Below are positions 54,060-63,972 of a stretch of DNA of 64,000 nucleotides, piece after piece. The stretch's first letter is position 1. Each line of letters begins with the position of its first letter. The notes beneath the pieces are model-generated. The model had not been told where the DNA came from and made no database searches. It saw only the letters and a program-made list of their open reading frames with translations. The stretch comes from Macrosoma leucophasiata (taxonomy: Eukaryota; Arthropoda; Insecta; Lepidoptera; Hedylidae), in contig JAWQUS010000016.1 of assembly GCA_036365455.1 (NCBI GenBank), positions 13,911,001-13,975,000 on the forward strand. Direction: 5' to 3'. The translations under genes and the position numbers were made by a program.

Positions 54060-54215
54060 GTAATAACTGTAAGAGAGACATAACACCTAAGGTCTCAGGG
54101 GTGGCAACGCATCTGCATTTTGACCTCTGGTTTTTGTGTAAATGTCTATAGGCTGCAATCTTCACTTAACATTAATGTGAGCTGCATGCTTGTATGTCAC
54201 CTTTTTCACATTAAA
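54060..54215 (+). mobile_element. Metulj-like SINE, 3' part (subfamily with TCTCAGGGG)
   Basis: CCTAAGGTCTCAGGGGTGG to TGCATGCTTGTATGTCACC. It is repeated at 55,802-55,957. Confidence 0.75.
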
Positions 54216-54354
54216 AATAAAATATATGCTCATCTATGTTAATGCGCAGAAATGATATTGCGTTATAAGAATATTTACTGAGAACCAAAGTTACATTTAA
54301 GTTTATAAAGTAACATTTGACTGCTTCAGTAGTTTAGTGGTTTTTTACTATGTG

Positions 54355-54730
54355 AAGAAGGTGGCAAACAACCATGCAGCTCACATTGTTGTTAAATGAT
54401 AACTGCAGCCTATAGACATTAACATAAAAATCATCATCAGAGGTCAAAATGCAGATGCGTTGCCACCCCTGAGACCTTATGTTAAATATTTTATTTTTAA
54501 TATTTTTTGTCGTCAATTTATTGCATAAATCTGAGAGTGAGATGCGTTGCCACCCCTTAGACCTAAGGTGTCATGTCTCTGTGATAGTTATTACGGGGCC
54601 ATACATTACATTACCATCTAACCGGAACACGATAGTGCCGAACATTACCGGCGGCAGATAGGTTAGGTAATACGCCGTCGAGCTCCTACACTTGGAAATC
54701 TACCACCAGTAAAAGTGGTAGAAGGCCACT
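54355..54730 (-). mobile_element. Metulj-like SINE with an 87-bp internal direct-repeat insert
   Basis: GGTGGCAAACAACCATGCAG to TCTACCACCAGTAAAAG. GATGCGTTGCCACCCCT occurs twice, at 54,454-54,470 and 54,541-54,557; the segment between is absent from the sister copy. It is preceded by a scrap of tRNA-headed SINE (TGCTTCAGTAGTTTAGTGG). Confidence 0.8.
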
Positions 54731-54866
54731 ACTGCTACGGTGGCACCATATCGAACAGTTCGAAAGAGCACTCACCATTGTAGAGACGGTATAACACGAC
54801 TGACGCATAGACGCCCAATGTCTCTGCGCAGGCTCAGCTGTTCGAACCTGTCTGTAAGTCCTGGAT

Positions 54867-56510
54867 CGCACTAATTGATGCCGGCCAGAGGGAGGGGAGT
54901 TACTGTGATAAAACATGACCAGGTTTGGGATTAAAAATCTCATCAAGTAGTCCCTAGATGTCGCTGTTGACCTTTGGCGGATTAATCCTTAGCTGTTTAA
55001 GTTAGCCTGGGAGCAAGTTTGCTGATTGTTTCTTACGAAATATTTTAGTGGTTTAATTTTATGTTTTTACACGATTGTCTTAATTTATTTACGCATATTG
55101 CGTTAACTAAAAATATGTCATTAAAATATAGTAATGAAAAACGGAAATCGTTTGATTCTGTAAAATATTTTTTTTTAAGTTTGGCATATTGGCATTAGGT
55201 ACATTGTCAGACAATTAGCACATAATCTCACAATTACCGCATATCGTCTTATAATTTGAATGAACATGTAGGTACCTAACTATTTCTTTTAGTAAAATTA
55301 CCAAGTTGTATTTTAATATACCTACCTCAGTTAAAATGTGTACCTACGTATAAATATTTAAGCCTTAAATATAAATCATGATATTACAAAAATTTGGATT
55401 AATGAGTTTGTTGAGATGTAATATTTTTTGATAAATAATATAAATATACCATAATAATAACATATTTGTAAGTATAAGAAAACATAAAAAACTCTTATTT
55501 TAGACATTTTATTAAAAAATCTATTGCGATCCCAAAAAAAATATAGGCATTCACCATTGGCGTAAAAGTTAAACCAGGAAAAGGTCAAATAGAATCAAAC
55601 ATTTATACTTCAAATACGCCAAGACGGGTTCCTGTTTTCAACTCTATAACATATTAACGATTCCATCAGGTTCTGTTCCCAATGATTCACTAACATGTAA
55701 TATATAATGCAGGATAATAATAATGATATTAATGGTCATTAATATATACGAATACGAAATGAATAAAACAATGTAATTATAATTTTGTATGGTCCCGTAA
55801 TAACTGTAAGAGAGACATAACACCTAAGGTCTCAGGGGTGGCAACGCATCTGCATTTTGACCTCTGGTTTGCGTGTAAATGTCTATAGGCTGCAATCATC
55901 ACTTAACATTAATGTGAGCTGCATGCTTGTATGTCACCTTTTTCACATTAAAAATAAAATATAAGCTCATCCATGTTAATGCGCAGAAATGATATTGCGT
56001 TAAAAGAATATTGACTGAGAACCAAAGTTACATTTAAGTTTATAAAGTAACATTTGATTGCTTCAGTAGTTTAGTGGTTTTTTATTATGTGAAGAAGGTG
56101 GCAAACGACCATGCAGCTCGCATTGATGTTAAATGATAACTGCAGCCTATAGACATCAACATAAAAATCAGAGGTCAAAATGCAGATGCGTTGCCACCCC
56201 TTAGACCTAAGGTGTCATGTCTCTGTGATAGTTATTACGGGGCCATACATTACATTACCATCTAACCGGAACACGATAGTGCCGAACATTACCGGCGGCA
56301 GATAGGTTAGGTAATACGCCGTCGAGCTCCTACACTTGGAAATCTACCACCAGTAAAAGTGGTAGCAGGCCACTACTGCTACGGTGGCACCATATCGAAC
56401 AGTTCGACAGAGCACTCACCATTGTAGAGACGGTATAACACGACTGACGCACAGACGCCCAATGTCTCTGCACAGCCTCATCTGTTCGAGCCTGTCTGTA
56501 AGTCCTGGAT
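54867..56510. repeat. Recent 1.7-kb tandem duplication, copy 2
   Basis: It is colinear with 53,130-54,866 and very nearly identical, but 93 bp shorter: 87 bp between the direct repeats described for 54,355-54,730, and 6 bp in ATCATCATCAG. It contains SINE parts at 55,802-55,957 (+) and 56,091-56,365 (-). Confidence 0.92.
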
Positions 56511-56552
56511 AACAATTAGTTAACAATACGAACAGCGCGTCTTTGTAGGGGG

Positions 56553-56670
56553 CTGGGGCTTATTTATTTATTTATACTTTATTGCATCAATGAAAAATTG
56601 GTACAAATGGCGAACTCAACGCTTAAAGCGCTCTCTGCCAGTCAACCATTGGTAGTCATAAAAAAATTGT
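56553..56670 (-). mobile_element. CR1-like LINE 3' UTR fragment
   Basis: TTATTTATTTATACTTTATTGC, GCTTAAAGCGCTCTCTGCC and AGTCAACCATTGG are the reverse of the 3' UTR at 6840-6945. The (AATA)n tail is at the left. Only the tail is present. Confidence 0.7.
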
Positions 56671-56819
56671 GGGCGATGCTAGCAAAAAAAATAAATAAAC
56701 AATAAATAAAACATTAAAATAGAAACTTTCAGTAGGTAAGGTATACCTAATAAGTATAAAATAAACATATTATATAGTTATACTTATATATGTATAGAAA
56801 TTACGTAACTGTTACGTAA

Positions 56820-57122
56820 CTTCACGCCTGTGATCCCCGAAGGGGTAGGCAGAGGTAAATGCATGCATTCAATCATACATGCAAACACCCACGACTCGCC
56901 GGTTACGTTTTGGCCCATGTAACAGGTGGCGAACCTGTTGCCATCTTCGGGCACATTACCATACTCCGGGGTACTGGGAAACTTCCAGAAAATGGAAAAA
57001 TCCCAATAGAAGCAGAGATACAGGATTTTTAACCGTTATCTCTGATAGTCCCCGACCCGGGAATCGAACCCAGGACCTCCTGCGTAATAGTAGTGGCCTG
57101 CTACCACTACGCTACTGAGGCA
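56820..57122 (-). mobile_element. tRNA-headed SINE, full length
   Basis: It is colinear with 50,101-50,410: tail AACTTCACGCCTGTGATCC, head with CGAACCCAGGACCTCC and GCTACCACTACGCTACTGAGG. The left flank has a local repeat of GTTACGTAAC. Confidence 0.85.
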
Positions 57123-57187
57123 GTTATATAATTATTTATATAATTACTTATACATATATTATATAGCATATAAATAAACAAAAAATA

Positions 57188-57189
57188 TT

Positions 57190-57256
<67 letters not shown>
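57188..57256. repeat. (AT)n microsatellite next to mariner 2
   Basis: About 30 AT units end at the mariner's TA. The right flank of the mariner also continues ATATATATATA, so the element landed inside the microsatellite. Confidence 0.9.
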
Positions 57257-57258
<2 letters not shown>

Positions 57259-58508
57259 GGTTGGGGAAAAAGTCTTTTCGCATTATAGTATGTATGAACT
57301 TGGAATAAAATCTCTTTGGCTGTAGTATTTGTATGTGGCTGGTTTTGGTACCATTGAAAGTTAAAATGTTAAAGAACATAATTCCAAATTCAAATTAGGC
57401 AAATGTGTGATTTTCATTTGTTTTTCGTACTGTCAAGATGAGTGAATCTAATGAAGAAATTCGATACATTTTAAAATTTTACTACAAAAAAGGTAAAAAT
57501 GCAACACAAATCGCGAAAAAAAAATTGCGATGTTTATGGACCTAGTGCAGTGTCTGTGAGAGTAGCACAAATTTGGTTTAAGCGTTTTCAATCCGGAAAT
57601 TTTGATGCAAAAGATGCACCTCGCTCTGGTCGTCCTATTACGGATAAAATGGATGCCATTTTTGAAAATGTGGAGCAAGATCGACATATCAGTAGTTACG
57701 ACGGAGCTGAAGAACTGAGAATTGATCACAAAACAGTTTTGGCGCATTTGAAAAAAGCTGGGTACAAAAAAAAGGTCGATATTTGGGTACCTCACGAGCT
57801 CACTGAAAGAAACCTAATGAACCGTGTACTCATTTGTGATTCTTTATTACGACGTAATGAAACCGAATCATTTTTGAAGAAGCTGATAACTGGTGATGAA
57901 AAGTGGATCACGTACGACAAGAACGTGCGAAAAAGGTCGTGGTCAAAGGCCGGTCAGGCTTCACAGACTGTGGCGAAACCAATAAGGTGATGTTGTGTGT
58001 GTGGTGGGATTGGAAGGGCATTATTCATTATGAGCTATTACCACCAGGCAGGACTATCGATTCTGAACTCTACTGCGAACAATTGATGAGATTAAAGCAA
58101 GAAGTTGAGAGAAAGCGGCCGGAATTGATCAACAGAAGGGGTGTGGTGTTTCATCATGATAACGCTAGACCTCACACATCTATAGCCACTCAGCAAAAAT
58201 TAAGAGAGTTTGACTGGGAGGTGTAAATGCATCCGCCGTATAGTCCTGACCTTGCACCTTCAGATTTCCACCTGTTTTGGTCTCTTCAGAATTCTTTATG
58301 CAATGTTAGGTTAACATCACCAGAGGACTGCCAAATCCACTTGAGTCCCAAAACTTTTATAGAAATGGGATCATGTTCCTACCTACAAAATGGCAAAAGG
58401 TTATCGAACAAAATGGTACATACATACTTTAGTTAAATTTAAATAAACTATATTAAAAAATGTTTTGAATTATCTTAAAAAATGCGAAGAAACTTTTTCC
58501 CCAACCTA
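57257..58508 (+). mobile_element. mariner element 2
   Basis: Ends TAGGTTGGGGAAAAAGT and ACTTTTTCCCCAACCTA-like, 1,252 bp. It is the same family as element 1, in the opposite orientation. Compared with element 1 it lacks 13 bp near 57,978 and about 20 bp near 58,345. Confidence 0.92.
57438..58432 (+). pseudogene. mariner transposase (DD34D), inactive
   Basis: It starts MSESNEEIRYILKFYYKKG at 57,438. The reading frame shifts in an A-run near 57,517-57,525, continues with AVSVRVAQIWFKRF, TGDEKWITYD, then loses frame at a 13-bp deletion near 57,978. HHDNARPH and YSPDLAPSD are present in a further frame, separated by a TAA near 58,224 that replaces the Leu codon of element 1. A second, roughly 20-bp deletion alters the C-terminus. 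All three catalytic Asp positions survive, but no full product can be made. Confidence 0.9.
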
Positions 58509-58559
58509 ATATATATATATATAGGTAATACATACCTAAATAGCATTTTATCTTTAACA

Positions 58560-59245
58560 GAAATTAAACCAACACAATGATATAAATATATTATAATAAA
58601 ACTAATGAAGATGGTTTTGCGGATACATAAGATGTAAGAAAGTGTTCTTTAATTCTATTTTTAAAAGCCTGTTTTGAGGTCAGTCTACGGATATCCTCTG
58701 GAAGAGCATTCCATAAACGGATCACTTGAATTACAAAAGAGCTGGAAATGAAGCCGGAATGGTGAAGAGGTATTGAAAGAATATTAGAATCGATGGAGCT
58801 TAATTGAAACGAATGCGAAGAAGAAAGATATTGAAATTTACATTCTAAGTATGAAAGAATAGTGGGATCTGAAAGAATAGAAAACAGTTGGCTAAGAAAC
58901 CGTGATTGTCTTCGCTGTCGAACAGGAAGCCATTTCAACTTTGTTCGAAAGGAAGAAATATGCAGAAATAGGCAAGGCAAACTTGCGGACACAAAATATG
59001 ATAGCGTTATAAGTCTATCAAGTTTGTCAAGAAGAGTCTCATTTAGGTCCAGATAACACACAGCAGCATAATAAATAACGGGGAAAATAAGTTCTTGAAC
59101 GAGTCGCGTCCTAATTTCAACTGGAAGAAAGTTTTTAAGCAGGTTTAGGGAATGGAAACCGGCGTAGACAGCTCGACTTACTTCACTAATATGGACCCTC
59201 CAGCTAAGAGTTGTATCTATGTGTAATCCTAGATCCTTTACAGCA
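58560..59245 (-). pseudogene. CR1-like LINE RT C-terminus
   Basis: Minus translation: DLGLHIDTTLSW, LKNFLPVEIRTRLVQ, then LKWLPVRQRR, and VIRLWNALPEDIRRL. It aligns in order with residues about 400-599 of the protein at 4830-6629 but is clearly a different subfamily. Frame shifts lie between LDRL and the SSFRTKL segment (about 58,950-59,010). It starts within 60 bp of mariner 2. Confidence 0.8.
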
Positions 59246-59259
59246 GAACAAAAAGGAAA

Positions 59260-59585
59260 CAGATGGCTTCTGGGTTCAATTCCAGGGTTGGTCGGGGGCT
59301 ACGAGAGATAAAGGTGTAAAATCCTTACCCCTTATTCATAAACGTATTTTAGCTAAAGTGTTGCTAATCTCTCCTTTGTCTTTTTCTATCCTGCACATTT
59401 GACGATGCAACTGAGAAAGACAAAGCATTCTATAGCTAAAACGTATCTAATGTACGTTTATGAATAAGGGGGTTAACCTTTTATCTCTGATTCTATGTAC
59501 CCGGAGATATCATCAGGCTCGCTCATCTTTTACATGTGCCAAAACGTACCTTACTGGCGAATCGTAGGTGTTTACAAAAGTCAAG
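59260..59585 (+). mobile_element. tRNA-headed SINE carrying a MITE, truncated
   Basis: GGCTTCTGGGTTCAATTCCAG (B-box region), then GATAAAGGTGTAAAATCC, the MITE, and TTATCTCTGATTCTATG...GGAGATATCATCAGGCTCGC. It ends before the usual tail. Confidence 0.75.
59328..59472. mobile_element. CCCCCTTATTCATAAACG MITE, copy 3
   Basis: 145 bp, flanked by TTA at 59,325-59,327 and 59,473-59,475. The host SINE position matches that of copy 2. Confidence 0.85.
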
Positions 59586-60029
59586 TTTTTGCAAGCTAAG
59601 AATAAAAAAGCAGAGCATATAAAAAATGTTACTATTTATAGCAAAATCGTTTTAAAATTCCACCACGACATAAGTATACAAATCATGAAATCAGTAAAAG
59701 GCGGGCATGCCTTACATAACTGAAAAGTCGCTACAAACTAGCGGTGAGGGTTGAATATCAATGTATGTCCGACTTGAAAACGCTAGAACATTGATAAAAG
59801 AATTCGTTGATCGTATAAAAGTACCTTTGTACATCAAACAAACTGCTTTTGAATTCTTTGAAATAACTTTCAATAAGGCGTCAAAAGAACATTCGAGTTT
59901 ATTCAATTGTACAGTTAAACGAAGTAAAAATGTATATAATTTCTTGACATTTCTGTAAATAAGATTAACTTTTTTCGCTCATTGTTATTTTTATTGTTTC
60001 AGCTTATTTTCTACAACTAACGACATGTT
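59586..60029. other. Unassigned stretch
   Basis: A 64-65-codon frame on each strand, no motif. No repeat was recognised. Confidence 0.35.
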
Positions 60030-60165
60030 TTTATGCAATGACGGTGGCAAACAGGCATGCAGTTTCACATCGATGGTAAGTGAATAGTGCAGCCTATAAA
60101 CATCTAAATGAAATCAAGGGTTGAAATGCAGATGCATTGTCGGCCCTTAAGCTTATGTTGTTATA

Positions 60166-61397
60166 GGGTAGACTGGGTACGGTTGAAACAGTTTCACTTA
60201 TAACGTCCATAGTTTTGCTTATTATAACCCGAGCGATGAAAAAGATATGTTAAATAAAAGAGCATGTTTCTGTCTACTAATAGGCAATGTGGTTTTAGTC
60301 CCAGGTCTCTTATTTTAAATAGTAGATCTAATTAAAAAAAAACATCCGATTTGTTTCAACCGTCCCCATACCAGGGGCGGTTGAAACAGTGATCGGGGTC
60401 AGCGAATAATACAAAATATAATATTACAACATGTTTTATTAATTTATTTTAATTCTAAGAATAATTAGTTACTCTTTGACAACAGTAATCCGTCTTCAAT
60501 ATTTATATACTTGTAACGTTTTTTCAGCTTTTAATGTTTTTAGAGCACACTTTTTTAAGTATATGTATATTAAGAATCATCGGTAACTATAGATTACTTT
60601 TTTTGATGTACTGGAAGTCTTAAACAAGCATACAGTTCACATTGATGTTATGTGACGACTGCAGCCTATAGACATCCACACAAAGACTAAGGTCAAAATG
60701 CAGATGCGTTACCACTCCTGAGGCCTAAGCTGTTATGCCTCTGTGCCGGAAATAACAGGGCCGTACAAAATTAATACTTAACATTGATATAAAATTTAAA
60801 TAAGTAAATTATCTAGAAACAAAACAAAAATCAACTGTTTGTTTTTTAAGCATAGCAAACTAAACAATAAAATTTGAAAAAAAACAAAAAGAAAACTCTT
60901 TTTGGCTTTCATTAGTTAATCAATCATAAGTCTTTGTACTTCGACAAGTCTTTCTTACGCGTACTCTCGGCATATAAAATAAATTACAATGTTTCAACCG
61001 TACCCAAAAAAAATGTTTCAACCGTCCCCAACTCCTACTTTAGGTAAAATTCAGTTATTTTAATTGTATCAACAATGATACACAAAAACTAGTCACGATG
61101 TCATATTCCACGAGCTTAATTTCAAACATGAAACGCACACTCAGTATTGTTATTTAAATAGAAACGACAATAATTGGATAATTCTCCAAGCAAAAAAACT
61201 TACTTTTGGTCATCAAAACACAATATGGTCTTTTAAAAACCGCTAAAGCGCGCGGAGTGCGACGCAACATTGAGGTTCGTATTAAGAACGGTCGTCCGCT
61301 TCGTTTTCTCCTTGGACCCCTTACTGCCCCGCCAACGGTTTGCAAGATATTCGTGTTGTTTCAACCGTCCTTTGTTTCAACCGTACCCAGTCTACCC
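60166..61397. mobile_element. TA-flanked TIR element with reiterated GTTTCAACCGT motif (1,232 bp)
   Basis: The 24-25-bp perfect TIRs begin GGGTAGACTGGGTACGG and are flanked by TA at 60,164-60,165 and 61,398-61,399. Inside, GTTTCAACCGT(A/C)C-type words recur in both orientations at about 60,350, 60,372, 60,992, 61,015, 61,360 and 61,374. No transposase domain was recognised in the 63-69-codon frames at 61,154-61,415. A Metulj-like SINE (60,598-60,765) is nested within. Confidence 0.85.
60598..60765 (-). mobile_element. Metulj-like SINE nested in the TIR element
   Basis: The T-run at 60,598, TTAAACAAGCATACAGTTC, through GGTCAAAATGCAGATGCG to AACAGGGCCGTAC. It is 5'-truncated and close to the family consensus, so younger than the SINE around it. 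Confidence 0.8.
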
Positions 61398-61490
61398 TAC
61401 CTCTGCCATAGATAGAACACTACTATTTAGTTTCAGCGGCAGATAGAGTAATAGTAATGTAGTGCGCCCGTGAGCTTCCTCGAGAGATTC

Positions 61491-62026
61491 TTTTGAAACT
61501 TACACCCATATTATAAGTCGTAATCTCGACCTTAACTCAACCTCACTCAAAGGAATTGGTATTCTTAGTGGTAACTAATTACGTCAACTCGATATTATGT
61601 CTCCGTTTCAAGTAAGAAAGCAACTGTCAAACTCCAAGGTAGCTCACGACCTACCTCGAAGGTAGGTTTCGAGGAGTATTTTCGTGTCGAAACTGTCTGG
61701 AAATATAATTAAATACCATATTTCTCTGTAAAATGGATCTTCAGAATTATCTATATGATACCTAATCCATACAATTAATTACCTCACAGGAGTTTTTGTC
61801 AAAATACAACTAAGAATATGGAATTCGAGGTGTCCTCATAAAGTATCGTCTTAGAATATGTTAAGCTCTATTGCTTACAAATATTTTCAAAGTATCTTCT
61901 TAATCCCATCGAACTATAGCACCAAACACTTTTCTGAATTAAAATTATGGTCTTTGTTATAAAATGTACCTAATATGTGAAAGCGTCAGGACGTGACAAC
62001 CCTATCGCCCTCTAGTGGAGGAGATT
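61491..62026. other. Unassigned stretch
   Basis: Nothing was recognised. Confidence 0.35.
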
Positions 62027-62165
62027 TTTTTTTTAATGTTATGGGACTGGTAAACAAGCTTGCAATTCACTTTGATGTTAAGTGATGACTGCAGCCTATA
62101 GACACCCACACAAAGACCAAGGTCAAAATGCAGATGCGTTACCACTCCTGAGGCCTAAGGTATTG
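62027..62165 (-). mobile_element. Metulj-like SINE, 3' part
   Basis: T-run, TGGTAAACAAGCTTGCAATTC, to TGAGGCCTAAGG, then broken. Confidence 0.75.
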
Positions 62166-62204
62166 TCAGTCAACCGAACTATGGCGGTCAAACCATCCAA
62201 ATAT

Positions 62205-62400
62205 GGAGGTAGTTAAAATAACAACACGAAATGGGCGGCAGCATCTCGCGATAGAACTACCGCCACTGCGATCGCCAATCCGTCTGCCAAGCGTGGCGAT
62301 TATGGCATATTCTCTTCTAACCACGGACAACACTGTTGGGCGTTTTTTGGGAAGACTTTGTTCAGTTGTGGATTTCTTTCGGCTGGATTTTTGATGAGTA
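62205..62400 (+). repeat. LINE-tail-like repeat (GCATCTCGCGATAGAACTAC)
   Basis: It is colinear with 3045-3232 and 4545-4730: GGCGGCAGCATCTCGCG, CCACTGCGATCGCCAATCC, CTGCCAAGCGTGGCG. This is a familiar lepidopteran LINE 3' region. The 63-codon frame is not a gene. Confidence 0.55.
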
Positions 62401-62955
62401 TTTAGTAAAATTTTAGTTAACTTGTAGGTATTTATGCAAAAACGGCGAATTTTTTAATAAGGAGAAAGATAAATATTCAATTTTAGAGTATAAATTCAAT
62501 GCTTTGTGCATGAAATAGCTTCTGGAATTTTGGCTTATATTGGAAATGGAAAGTATTTTTTTAATCTACAACCTTCACTTTTTACCCTAAAATGTTTTGG
62601 GCCAGTTCTCTCGGGAAAAAGTTACTTGCGGCTCGACGTTATCACAGATATACCTTTGCATGGTATAGATATATTTCTGAAGAAGCAAACCCACCTTAGA
62701 AATACATCGACTTTCTCGTATTTTATCACATATTTTTTTATGTCAGTGATATTTATTGTAGGTTGTTAAAAATAACTTTGCTAAAATCGTTTTGATGAAT
62801 GAAACTGTTCACACTTTTATTCATAGACATAATATGTCTTTTTTTTTCATCTTTGACATTTATTCATGTAGTACAAATATTTTTTATAAAACCTTAAACA
62901 AACTATCATAAAATTAATAAATATATAAAGCAGTTATCACATGCATCAAAAAAGT
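62401..62955. other. Unassigned stretch
   Basis: A 75-bp segment at about 62,745-62,820 (ATTTATTGTAGGTTGTTAAA) recurs at 63,703-63,770. The 87-codon frame 62,506-62,769 shows no domain. Confidence 0.35.
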
Positions 62956-62957
62956 CC

Positions 62958-63259
62958 ACTTCGCCGTCGTACTGCGGCAAAGTTCCCAGAAGGCTGCCAC
63001 GTTGAATGGCAATGCTTATTCTCTGACCGAAATATTGGCCAGCCCTCTGGTCACGGGCAGTGTCGACCAATCGCTTCGCAATGTCTCCAAATAGGAGACG
63101 AGCACTGGGGCCCCATGGACCTAGTGTTTCGACCCCAAATGGCACAAATAGGTAATCATCGGAAATAATACTGTATTTGCGCCGCTTTAGGGTCTCCGCT
63201 GATGAAGCAGCAGTGCCGGCAGAGCACGCCGTGCCTGGAAGATGGGACGGCGCTGTCAA
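62958..63259 (-). pseudogene. Retroelement-type C-terminal fragment (QRISIAIQRG)
   Basis: Minus translation: YLFVPFGVETLGPWGPSA, LFGDIAKRL, FGQRISIAIQRG and GTLP. The motif order (F.P.GVETLG..G, IA.R, .QRISIA.QRGN....GTLP) is one I associate with the extreme C-terminus of reverse-transcriptase retroelements in invertebrates, downstream of the polymerase domain. About 85 codons are recognisable and no RT precedes it in the window (to 64,000 no match was seen). The clade is unknown. An unrelated gene fragment is possible. Confidence 0.5.
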
Positions 63260-63804
63260 AAATTTTATGTAAATTAAATAAATTTTAAAAAACTAAGGTA
63301 CGCAGTCCAACTACAATAAAAAAAAGTACAAAGTTGATTAATGTCCTTGTGTTAATCTATAACTCATAATAATAATTTCAGTATCACTTTACACTTACCT
63401 ACACCAAAAATATTTACTCTCAGAGAAATGACGAGAAATATCAATATTGTTATGATGAAAACGTACCGAAACAGAACAATATACTTTGTCCAGGATTTAT
63501 AGAACGCGAACTATTTCAATAATCTGCATTCCATTTTGAACAGGATGTACAAAACTTACATAGCACACTACTGGATTTTACAGTGATCGTTCTCTTTTTC
63601 ACTATATCCGATTAAAAGCTCTTTAAGCTTTTACGCTATACATTTATTCGCCATTATTTTGTCGAAAAGGATTTTATTCTTTATCGTTGAACCAATTGAC
63701 TGTGATATTTATTGTAGGTTGTTAAAAATCACTTTGTTCAAATCGTTATCATAAATGAAAATATTCATACTCTACTGTGGTTTAGATTTTCAGTGGTGGA
63801 ACTC
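63260..63804. other. Unassigned stretch
   Basis: It contains the second copy of the 75-bp segment (63,703-63,770). Otherwise nothing was recognised. Confidence 0.35.
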
Positions 63805-63972
63805 GAATTTTGTGGAGAAGCACCCTTAATATTTGGTGATATAAAAAAAATACGACAACCGATTCTCATACCTACCAAATATACACAAAATTTCATAAGG
63901 ATCGGTCCAGCCGTTTTGGAGGAGTATTATTACAAATACTGGGACACGAGAATTTTATGTAATAATATTAGA
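63805..63972 (-). mobile_element. Helitron-like 5' fragment
   Basis: On minus it begins TCTAATATTATTACATAAAA, then AAACGGCTGGACCGATCC, and GGTAGGTATGAGAATCGG, colinear with 37,654-37,800. The 3' CTAG end is missing. Confidence 0.7.

Larger units (their letters stand above)
53130..54866. repeat. Recent 1.7-kb tandem duplication, copy 1
   Basis: It runs from CGCACTAATTGATGCCGG to GTCTGTAAGTCCTGGAT and is followed at once by copy 2. It includes a plus-strand SINE 3' part (54,060-54,215), a minus-strand SINE (54,355-54,712) and a TAGAGACGGTATAA repeat end. The 70-codon minus frame at 53,639-53,851 differs by one residue from its counterpart in copy 2; it has no known domain. Confidence 0.92.
60030..61490 (-). 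mobile_element. Metulj-like SINE split by a TIR element
   Basis: On plus, GACGGTGGCAAACAGGCATG (about 60,040) to GTTGTTA (60,163), then after the insertion CCTCTGCCATAGATAG (61,400) to about 61,490. It is diverged and hence old. Confidence 0.75.

Noticed and set aside
53639..55588. Conserved 70-codon protein present twice
   Set aside because: The near identity reflects the recent segmental duplication, not selection. The frame has no recognised domain.
57188..57379. 63-codon frame rich in Tyr-Ile repeats
   Set aside because: It is a translation of the (AT)n microsatellite.
61154..61415. Transposase remnant in the TIR element
   Set aside because: Arg-rich short frames on both strands show no helix-turn-helix or DDE motif that I can defend.
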